Below are positions 45,283 to 52,524 of a stretch of 64,000 bases of DNA, piece after piece (position 1 is the first letter of the stretch; each line of letters opens with the position of its first letter). The translations under genes and the position numbers were made by a program. Source of the DNA: Flectobacillus roseus (GTDB lineage Bacteria > Bacteroidota > Bacteroidia > Cytophagales > Spirosomataceae); assembly GCF_030056665.1 (NCBI RefSeq), contig NZ_JASHIG010000035.1; one strand, 5' to 3'. The notes below the pieces were generated by a model. It worked only from the letters and a program-made list of their open reading frames with translations. It did not search any database and had not been told where the DNA came from.

Positions 45283-46551
45283 ATGATGCAAACCATTCCA
45301 ACTTGGCTAGATATACCTGCCGATTCAGATTTTAGTATTCAGAATTTACCATTTGGGGTCTTTTCAACTGAAAATAAGCCTTTTCCCAGAATTGGAGTGG
45401 CTATAGGCGAATATATCCTCGACCTTCATTTTTTGGTATCTGAAGGTGCTTTGGATGGCTTGGGTTTTGACCTAGAAATTCTTCAAGAGCCTGTCCTAAA
45501 TTCGTTTATGGCTTTGGGCAATGAGGCTGTAAGAGAACTTCGTGGAAGATTACAGTTTTTGCTATCACAAGCCACTACCGAAAGAGAGGCGATAGAGGAG
45601 GAGGGGTTAACTTTGCAAGTGGATGCTACGATGCACTTTCCTTTTCTGATTGGTGATTATACCGATTTTTACTCGAGTTTGGAACATGCCCAAAATGCTG
45701 GGAAATTATTCCGGGATCCAGACAAAGCATTATTCCCCAATTGGAGACATCTGCCTGTAGGCTATCATGGACGAGCTTCCTCAATTCAGTTGTCGGGTGT
45801 GGACTTTTATCGTCCTTGTGGTCAAATAATTGATAAAGAACCCAGCACGCCAGATAATCCTATTCCCAAATTTAGTCCTACACAGGCGCTTGATTTTGAG
45901 TTAGAAATGGCAACCATTATCGGAAAACCATCAGAGCTCGGAGAAAGAATTACAACAGAAAAGGCTGAAGAACATATCTTCGGTTTTGTACTATTTAATG
46001 ATTGGTCTGCCCGAGATATACAACGTTGGGAGTACCAACCACTAGGACCATTTTTAGGTAAAAACTTCTTTTCGGCTATTTCTCCTTGGGTAGTTACGTT
46101 TGAAGCATTACAATATTTTAGGGTTGAAAGTCCTGTTCAAGACCCAAAGGTTTTAGATTATTTAAAGACTAGTGGTGAACGAAATTTTGATATACACCTG
46201 TCTGTTGAGATACAACCAGAAGATGCTGAACCTACTGTTGTTACGCAAACCAATTTTAGGCATATGTATTGGAATGTAGCTCAGCAAATAGCGCATCATA
46301 CTGTTAACGGCTGTAATCTCAACACGGGAGACTTGCTGGCATCGGGTACTATCTCTGGCTCAGAATTGGGAAGTTATGGTTGTTTATTAGAAATTACAGA
46401 AAATGGTAAAAAAGCATTAACATTAACCAATGGTGACAGCCGCATATTTTTACAGGATTACGATTCGGTAGTGATGAAAGGCTGGGCTGAGAAAAATGGA
46501 ACTAGGGTCGGCTTTGGAAATTTGCATAACAAAATTTTACCCGCTAAATAA
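45283..46551 (+). CDS. fahA: Fumarylacetoacetase
   Basis: The ORF extends to 45193, but the Met at 45283 (or 45286) begins the family's N-terminal domain (TIPTWLDIPADSDFSIQNLPFGVF), so the upstream 30 residues are rejected. The 422-residue product carries DYTDFYSSLEHAQNAGKLFR and LPVGYHGRASSIQLSG (active-site Asp, Glu, His), DFELEMATIIGKP (metal Glu pair) and FVLFNDWSARDIQRWEY (Asp). It hydrolyses fumarylacetoacetate to fumarate and acetoacetate, the last pathway step. Maleylacetoacetate isomerase, the step before, is missing from this window. Confidence 0.92.
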   Translation: MMQTIPTWLDIPADSDFSIQNLPFGVFSTENKPFPRIGVAIGEYILDLHFLVSEGALDGLGFDLEILQEPVLNSFMALGNEAVRELRGRLQFLLSQATTEREAIEEEGLTLQVDATMHFPFLIGDYTDFYSSLEHAQNAGKLFRDPDKALFPNWRHLPVGYHGRASSIQLSGVDFYRPCGQIIDKEPSTPDNPIPKFSPTQALDFELEMATIIGKPSELGERITTEKAEEHIFGFVLFNDWSARDIQRWEYQPLGPFLGKNFFSAISPWVVTFEALQYFRVESPVQDPKVLDYLKTSGERNFDIHLSVEIQPEDAEPTVVTQTNFRHMYWNVAQQIAHHTVNGCNLNTGDLLASGTISGSELGSYGCLLEITENGKKALTLTNGDSRIFLQDYDSVVMKGWAEKNGTRVGFGNLHNKILPAK

Positions 46552-46659
46552 AACTTTTGACACCGCCATTACTGTTCTTTCAATAGAAAATATTGGTTTA
46601 AAGCCTGATAGATTCAAAAATATTCATAATTCACGACTCAAAATTCAGCATTTATACTT

Positions 46660-47496
46660 ATGTTATCTCTCAACCCTAAAGATATGGCGGCGCGAGTATT
46701 TTACTCGTATATGACCACATCCATTGCCCCTCGACCAATTGCATTTGCTTCTACGGTCGATGCCGATGGAAAGGTAAATTTAAGCCCTTTTAGTTTTTTC
46801 AATATTGTTGGTATTGACCCTCCGCTATTGGTTTTTTCTCCCAATAATAGAGGTCGTGATAATTCGAAGAAGAATACAACCGAAAATATTGAGGCTTTTC
46901 CCGAAGTTGTCATCAACTTGGTAGATTATGCCATGGTGCAACAAATGTCTTTGTCGAGTTGCGAGTTTCCCAAAGGAACCAACGAGTTTATAAAGGCTGG
47001 TTTTACAGAACATGCATCTGTTTTGGTAAAGCCTCCAAGAGTCAAAGAAGCGCCAGTGCAGTTTGAATGTAAGGTCTTAGAAATAAAATCTTATGGGTCG
47101 TCTAATATTGCTATTTGTGAAATTGTGATGGCACATATTGCAGAAAATTTATTGGATGAACATGGGAAAATCGACCAGCTTAAAACTGATTGGGTTGCCC
47201 GTATGGGTGCAGATTGGTACGCACGTATTACTCCTGAAGCAATGTTTGAAGTACCCAAACCAAATGTACATTTGGGTGTAGGCGTGGACAGTATTCCTGA
47301 ATTTGTCAAACAGTCAACGATATTTGATGGCAATGATTTCGGTAAATTAGGGAATGAAAGTAACCTTCCTTCCGAAGAGGATAGTAAAAACTATCTTATA
47401 AATCTTGAAGAAAAACCTAGTTTGACTTTAGCGAAGACGCTCCTGGACCAAAATAAAATCCAAGAAGCTTGGGCTGTGATTTTGGGATTAAAATAA
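46660..47496 (+). CDS. Flavin reductase-like domain protein
   Basis: A 278-residue protein whose first 200 residues match the FMN-binding flavin-reductase/DIM6-NTAB fold: YMTTSIAPRPIAFASTVDADGKVNLSPFSFFNIVG, PPLLVFSPNNRGRDN and the SSCEFPKGTNEFIKAGFT segment. The C-terminal tail is not recognised. It follows fahA by 108 bp on the same strand and often travels with tyrosine-degradation genes in Bacteroidota, so it may supply reduced flavin or reduce an intermediate (inference). Substrate is unknown. Confidence 0.8.
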   Translation: MLSLNPKDMAARVFYSYMTTSIAPRPIAFASTVDADGKVNLSPFSFFNIVGIDPPLLVFSPNNRGRDNSKKNTTENIEAFPEVVINLVDYAMVQQMSLSSCEFPKGTNEFIKAGFTEHASVLVKPPRVKEAPVQFECKVLEIKSYGSSNIAICEIVMAHIAENLLDEHGKIDQLKTDWVARMGADWYARITPEAMFEVPKPNVHLGVGVDSIPEFVKQSTIFDGNDFGKLGNESNLPSEEDSKNYLINLEEKPSLTLAKTLLDQNKIQEAWAVILGLK

Positions 47497-47523
47497 AAAA
47501 TACCTGCTTTAGGCGGTTATTAA

Positions 47524-47760
47524 GTGTTAGTGCTGAATTGTAAATGTAAAATTTTAATTATCAATATCTTACATTTACAATTCAGCACTCATCCTGATTA
47601 TTGGACAAAATTGAAAATACTAGTTCAAGACTTAGTCTTGGACTCATTATTTTAAACAGTTTAAAACTGTTTTTACAAAAATCAGTAACAAGACCAAACG
47701 CCAGAATTACACTTTCTCGTTTTGTCCAGTAATCGGTAACTCATCATTAAGCACTAATAC
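47524..47760. repeat. 237-bp nested inverted-repeat element between convergent genes
   Basis: The outer pair 47524-47538 and 47746-47760 match 13/15 in inverted orientation. Inside are a perfect 20-bp pair at 47530-47549 and 47569-47588, CAAGAC-TTA-GTCTTG (47626-47640), AAACAGTTT (47654-47662) with AAACTGTTT (47664-47672), and GATTATTGGACAAAA (47596-47610) with TTTTGTCCAGTAATC (47720-47734, one mismatch). The outer and the 20-bp stems share bases, so two folds compete. It fills the space between the flavin reductase and SDR stops. Confidence 0.75.
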
Positions 47761-48477
47761 CTAATATTCCTGAGAAATTGGGTGAATCATTAGCTCATCA
47801 ATTACCACATGTTCGGGAGCAGAAAGAATAAAATAGATCGAATTTGCCATATCTTTTGAGGAAAGATATTTGGCTTGATATGGATCTCCTTCTTCTCTTT
47901 TATGAAAATGTGTGTCAACCACTCCTGAATACACCACTGAAACTTTGATTTTATCTTTTCTTACTTCTTTTCTCAAGGCCATTGAAAAAGCATCCTGAGC
48001 GTATTTTGAAGCACAATATAACGAACCCCCATCAAACACTCGTTTGGCAACATCCGAAGCGATATTGATGATATGTCCTTTGCCTGCACTTTTCATCAGA
48101 GGCACAGCTTCACGGCAAAATAAGAAAGTCCCTTTGACGTTGGTTTCAAATATATTGTCCCATTCTGAAGTACTTATTTCGGTTGCTTGTTTGAATACCC
48201 CAAAGCCTGCATTATTGACCAAAGCATCAATTTTACCGAACTTTTCTGCTGTTTCGGCTACTACATTTTTTACAAAGTCTTCGTCAGCAACACTGCCAGC
48301 GAAAACTGCTACTTGAGCACCCAAAGATTCTGCTTCTTGTTTTACGGCTAATAATTCTTGCTCGTTGCGTGCAACTAAACTAAGATTTGCACCATCTTTG
48401 GCTAAAGTGATTGCTAAGGCTTTGCCTATGCCACGGCTAGCGCCCGTGATCAGGATTGTTTGATGTTGTAATGACAT
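47761..48477 (-). CDS. Short-chain dehydrogenase/reductase (SDR)
   Basis: The start at 48477 (MSLQHQTILITGASRGIGKA) gives a 238-residue classical SDR. A 71-residue in-frame extension to 48690 is rejected because it has no family similarity. The NAD(P) motif TGASRGIG, the NNAGFG motif and the catalytic SLYCASKYA (Tyr-x-x-x-Lys) are present, with the catalytic Ser in INIASD. Overall pattern is close to 3-oxoacyl-ACP reductase-like enzymes of broad specificity; the substrate is unknown. Confidence 0.85.
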   Translation of the reverse strand: MSLQHQTILITGASRGIGKALAITLAKDGANLSLVARNEQELLAVKQEAESLGAQVAVFAGSVADEDFVKNVVAETAEKFGKIDALVNNAGFGVFKQATEISTSEWDNIFETNVKGTFLFCREAVPLMKSAGKGHIINIASDVAKRVFDGGSLYCASKYAQDAFSMALRKEVRKDKIKVSVVYSGVVDTHFHKREEGDPYQAKYLSSKDMANSIYFILSAPEHVVIDELMIHPISQEY

Positions 48478-48716
48478 AAAGTTTTCTAAATTGTTTATAA
48501 AAATGACTTTTCTGTAAATGTAGAGCTTATTCCGCAAAATATTGATATTTCTAAGCTTGTGTACAGTATTCAAATTTAATGGAAATATCTGCAGAAAATC
48601 CCCTAAAATATATTTTGCCGTTGGGATACAAAATATTGCCTTACAGATAAAAACAACCACAAAATATTCTATTTTAGCTAATTTCGCCACATAAAATTTT
48701 AAGTATTTATAAAAAC

Positions 48717-49835
48717 ATGAGCAGTATTAATTCAGGGAGCGAGTGGTGGAAAGAAGCAGTTTTATATCAAATTTATCCCCAAAGTTTTAAAGATTCAGAT
48801 AAAGATGGCATTGGCGATTGGCAGGGAATTATCTCAAAATTAGATTATCTCCAATCTCTAGGTATCGATGCTATTTGTTTTCGTCCGTTTTTGTCCCAAT
48901 TTTCTCAGCAAGATAGTGCTTTTGAGCAACTCGTGAATGAGGCCAATAGTCGAGGACTAAAGGTGATTGCGTCACGAGCAGACTTGCCCATTAGTTTTCA
49001 GACCGATCATTTGATTTTACGCGAAAGTTCTAATTTCCTAAATCCTCCTCCAGCGTTAAAACTATCGGAATTAAAACGTATTTTTCGTAAAAGAGAACAA
49101 GCCAAAGATGATTGGAATTGTGTGTACTGGGGCGATCATGACACTCCAAGGGTATTATCAAGATTTGGGAATACTTCTAAATTTGAAAATGAATCGGCCA
49201 AAATGCTTGGGATGATTTTGCTTACCTTAAAAGGTACTCCGCTTATTTATCAAGGCGATGAGCTTGGGATGAGTAATTGTACTTTTAATGCTATCGGAGA
49301 ATTCAAGGATGAAAAAGTAGGCGAGGTATATGAGTCTGTCATCAAAAAAATCGGAATAGATGAGCAGGCTTTTTTGAGAGTTTGTAATCAAATCTCGGTG
49401 GATCATGCTCGTACGCCCATGCCCTGGGATAATACCGAAATGGCAGGATTTACAGAAAGCACCTCTACTTGGCTAAAAATTAATCCTAGTAATACCCGCA
49501 TCAATGTAGCCTCACAAGAAAATAATACAGATTCGATTTTGAGTTTTTATAAATCATTAATCCATATCCGAAAAGAACATCCTGATTTGGTGTACGGAGA
49601 TTACAACGATTTACGACCAAATTGTAATAAGATTTTTGCGTATAAGAGAATTGGAAAGGATTTTACGTATCTTGTGCTCAATAACTGGACAAATAAAACA
49701 CAAAGTTTTTCAGTAAAATGTAAGGCTTCTGTTCTAAATTTACTTCTCAGTAATTATTCAAATGAATCGCAATACGAAAGCCATACATTTGAATTACAAC
49801 CTTATGAGTGTAGGATATATGAATATGCCCATTAG
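48717..49835 (+). CDS. Truncated-core GH13 (oligo-1,6-glucosidase-like) protein, probable pseudoenzyme
   Basis: A 372-residue protein; intact GH13_31-type enzymes have about 540-580. It starts normally (WWKEAVLYQIYPQSFKDSDKDGIGDWQGIISKLDYLQSLGIDAI), runs to about residue 100, then joins at about residue 112 to a part aligning with the late barrel: LKLSELKRIF, VYWGDHDTPRVLSRFG (His141, Asp142, the NHDxPR-equivalent), GTPLIYQGDELGM, DHARTPMPWD and a full C-terminal beta domain. The middle, which should hold the nucleophile Asp (GFRxD) and general-acid Glu, is absent without any frame break. It is therefore unlikely to hydrolyse sugars. An MFS transporter gene follows 95 bp downstream. Confidence 0.78.
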   Translation: MSSINSGSEWWKEAVLYQIYPQSFKDSDKDGIGDWQGIISKLDYLQSLGIDAICFRPFLSQFSQQDSAFEQLVNEANSRGLKVIASRADLPISFQTDHLILRESSNFLNPPPALKLSELKRIFRKREQAKDDWNCVYWGDHDTPRVLSRFGNTSKFENESAKMLGMILLTLKGTPLIYQGDELGMSNCTFNAIGEFKDEKVGEVYESVIKKIGIDEQAFLRVCNQISVDHARTPMPWDNTEMAGFTESTSTWLKINPSNTRINVASQENNTDSILSFYKSLIHIRKEHPDLVYGDYNDLRPNCNKIFAYKRIGKDFTYLVLNNWTNKTQSFSVKCKASVLNLLLSNYSNESQYESHTFELQPYECRIYEYAH

Positions 49836-49846
49836 CTATAAGTTAA

Positions 49847-49882
49847 CAGCTTTTGGCATTGTTTTTCATATCCCAAAAGCTG
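49847..49882 (+). terminator. Weak hairpin between the GH13-like gene and the MFS gene
   Basis: CAGCTTTTGG (49847-49856) and CCAAAAGCTG (49873-49882) are exact 10-bp arms with a 16-base loop and no T tract. It may reduce but not block read-through to the transporter gene. Confidence 0.4.
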
Positions 49883-49930
49883 ACAGCCCAACGCTGCTCG
49901 CATCAAATTCATTAACTTATCTCTCTTTTT

Positions 49931-51220
49931 ATGCAAAAAAATAATCCTAAAGTATTGAATGCTTGGGCAATGTATGACTGGGCAAACTCGGTACATTCAT
50001 TGACAATTACCTCTGCGATTTTTCCCATTTATTTTCCTGCAGCAGCCGTAATGATGCCTAGCAAAAGTACCAAGCTAGACTTTTTGGGCTTGCAACTCGA
50101 AAATACCGTTGTGTATTCTTATGCGGTGTCGATTGGCTTTTTATTATTGGCATTTTCGGTGCCTTTTACTTCTGCCATTTCAGATTTTACAGGAAAGAAA
50201 AAGGCCTTTTTGAAGCTTTATTGCTACTTAGGCTCGCTTAGTTGTATGTTGTTGTATTTCTTTGAAGAAGGACGCTACTATTTGGGAACGTTTGCTTTCT
50301 TATTTTCCATAGTAGGCTGGGGCGGAAGTATTGTATTTTATAATTCCTATTTGCCCGAAATTGCTACCGAAGATCGGTTCGATAACTTAAGTGCCAAAGG
50401 ATTTAGTTTGGGGTATATTGGGAGTGTGATTTTATTGTTACAAAACCTAACTATGGTACTAAAACCAGAATGGTATGGGGGTATCACAAGTGGACAGGCT
50501 TCTCGTATTTCGTTTTTATCGGTCGGCATTTGGTGGATTATATTTGCGCAAATCCCTTTTTCTATTTTGCCAGAAACCAAAAAAGAAAAGAAGAAAGAAG
50601 GCGGCTGGATTTTTAATGGTTTTAGAGAGCTAAAGAAAGTATTTCATGAATTACAAGGTTTGGAGTTTACCAAGAAATTCTTGTTAGCTTTCTTCTTTTA
50701 TAATATGGCAGCACAAACAGTTATGTATTTGGGTGCCTTGTTTGGGAGCGAAGAATTACATTTGCCCGACGATGCCTTGATTATTACCATTTTGTTGATT
50801 CAGTTGGTAGCTATTCCAGGGGCGTATTTGTTTGCTAAAATCTCTAAAAAAATCGGTAATACAGCCTCTATTTCTTGGATTGTAGTGATTTGGATTGTGA
50901 TTTGTATTGCAGCATATTTTGTTTATACCAAAAATCAATTTTTCTTATTGGCAACAGGTATTGGTTTTGTGATGGGAGGGATACAGTCCTTATCACGCTC
51001 AACTTATGCCAAGTTAATTCCTGAGAATACCCACGACACAGCATCGTATTTTAGTTTTTATGATGTGTGCGATCGACTTTCAACGGTGATAGGAACATTT
51101 ATGTTTGGGTTAGTCAACCAACTCACAGGCAGTATGCGTATAAGTGTATTGGTGCTGTCGGTGATATTTTTGATTGGCTATATTTTGATTAAGAGAGTTC
51201 CGTCGAAAACGATTTATTAG
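49931..51220 (+). CDS. UMF1-type MFS transporter
   Basis: A 429-residue protein with about twelve membrane helices. The start MQKNNPKVLNAWAMYDWANSVHSLTITSAIFPIYF is the signature of the UMF1/Atg22-like branch of the major facilitator superfamily, and the internal loop ILPETKKEKKKEGG separates the two six-helix halves. GGIQSLSRSTYAKLIPENTHDTASYFSFYDVCDR near residue 345 is also conserved. The bacterial substrates of this family are unknown. Upstream is the truncated GH13 gene, hinting at sugar transport (inference). Confidence 0.85.
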   Translation: MQKNNPKVLNAWAMYDWANSVHSLTITSAIFPIYFPAAAVMMPSKSTKLDFLGLQLENTVVYSYAVSIGFLLLAFSVPFTSAISDFTGKKKAFLKLYCYLGSLSCMLLYFFEEGRYYLGTFAFLFSIVGWGGSIVFYNSYLPEIATEDRFDNLSAKGFSLGYIGSVILLLQNLTMVLKPEWYGGITSGQASRISFLSVGIWWIIFAQIPFSILPETKKEKKKEGGWIFNGFRELKKVFHELQGLEFTKKFLLAFFFYNMAAQTVMYLGALFGSEELHLPDDALIITILLIQLVAIPGAYLFAKISKKIGNTASISWIVVIWIVICIAAYFVYTKNQFFLLATGIGFVMGGIQSLSRSTYAKLIPENTHDTASYFSFYDVCDRLSTVIGTFMFGLVNQLTGSMRISVLVLSVIFLIGYILIKRVPSKTIY

Positions 51221-51232
51221 AGTTATATCCAT

Positions 51233-51270
51233 AAAAAATGCCGTTAGAAACTACACTAACGGCATTTTTT
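51233..51270. terminator. Bidirectional terminator after the MFS gene
   Basis: AAAAAATGCCGTTAG (51233-51247) and CTAACGGCATTTTTT (51256-51270) are perfect 15-bp arms with A and T tracts on the outer sides, so it can serve both strands; the next gene is convergent. Confidence 0.9.
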
Positions 51271-51404
51271 TATTGAAAAGACTTTATTGCAAGCTGACCT
51301 TTAATATCCACAAATGGAATTAAAGTAAAACAAATTGAAGAACGATATTTAGTTAAGATATCCTATCCGCCAGTTTCTTCAAAAAGGTACATACAATGAC
51401 TGAC

Positions 51405-51680
51405 TTATATTTTATCAGTCAATATCTCTTTTTTCTCAATTGATGTAGAGAAATATTTGGTTCCACAATTCAAACAAGTATAATACTTGAGATTAGGTAT
51501 AAAAAACAAGAACACCTTCAAAAACAAGCCTCTTTTGGTACGGGTACCATAAGGGTTTCCACAACTAGGACATTTTCTACTACTTGATTTCCTAAAAAAG
51601 AAGTAGACTAAAATCGCTAACTGTACAACTAAGTACAAAATCACGATTAGGATTAAAGGATTAATAGATTCTTCAAACAT
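51405..51680 (-). CDS. Small membrane protein with C-terminal zinc ribbon
   Basis: A 91-residue protein with one N-terminal helix (LILIVILYLVVQLAILVYFFF, about residues 9-29) and two Cys-x2-Cys knuckles: CPSCGNPYG (residues about 37-45) and CLNCGTKYF, 33 residues apart. The spacing suggests a zinc-ribbon fold on the cytoplasmic side. It lies alone, convergent with the MFS gene. No homologue with known function comes to mind. Confidence 0.6.
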   Translation of the reverse strand: MFEESINPLILIVILYLVVQLAILVYFFFRKSSSRKCPSCGNPYGTRTKRGLFLKVFLFFIPNLKYYTCLNCGTKYFSTSIEKKEILTDKI

Positions 51681-52524
51681 ACCACTTAAATATAATATTG
51701 TGTGTTAAATATAGAACCAAGCCGACAAGGTTATTCTTGGTTTCATAATTCACGATGTATAGCAAGAAAGTTATTTTAAACTGGACTGCACCTCTAAAAG
51801 GCGGTAAATGATTGATTTGAGGACAGTTTTTTTGTAGATAATGAGAGTATCAATTCAATAAAGCATTTTCTGATGGTCAAATTGTAAAAAAAAACGATTA
51901 AATCCTATGTTTTAGAATGGATTTTTATTCAGAAATGAGCGAATGGAAACAGCTGGATTAGTTTACAAAGGACTGCTCTAGGAAGATTATTGGATGTTAA
52001 CGAAGAATTACAGAAATAATTGGGGTATTTGAAAGGATAATTACACAATAATAAGTAGTCGTCCAAGAGTTCTGAATTATAAAATACATTGATAAAGTAC
52101 AAAAATGATTTTTATCATTTTTTCAATTATTGATACATTACCTGTTTGACAGCGTAAATTTTAAAATCAAAAACCACATTTATTTACTTAATTCTTGTAA
52201 TAACTAAAGATCAGCCTAGTGAACAATTAGTTATGTTATTTGTTTGAAACTTTGTAATTTATGTTGTTTAAATAATCGAAGTTTATAGTCTAAATACTAT
52301 TTGTTTTTTAGGTTTTTAAAGTTTTGAGCCAATCCTACAAAAATTTTGAACTACATTCTATCTACACAAAAAAAAGATTGGTCTATGCATAAAATCCATT
52401 GGTCTATAACGACCCATTAAATAGCCTTCTTCGTATTTCTTGCACTAAACAAAAGCACTTCTAGGATAGTCTAAGCATCAAAAATCCGAAAAGATATAAT
52501 TTCATCTTTATCTAAAATAAATTT
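51681..52524. promoter_or_regulatory. 844-bp gene-free AT-rich leader with direct repeat near the TonB gene
   Basis: This is the longest gene-free stretch here, and no convincing small ORF or RNA gene could be supported. ATTGGTCTAT occurs at 52377-52386 and again at 52398-52407, 21 bp apart, about 120-150 bp before the receptor start, so a regulator dimer could contact both on one helix face. The rest is very AT-rich. Confidence 0.45.

Noticed and set aside
46496..46714. 72-residue + strand ORF between fahA and the flavin reductase gene
   Set aside because: It overlaps both neighbouring genes in another frame and shows no domain.
48478..48690. 71-residue N-terminal extension of the SDR
   Set aside because: The canonical SDR start MSLQHQTILITGAS is at 48477; the extension has no family similarity.
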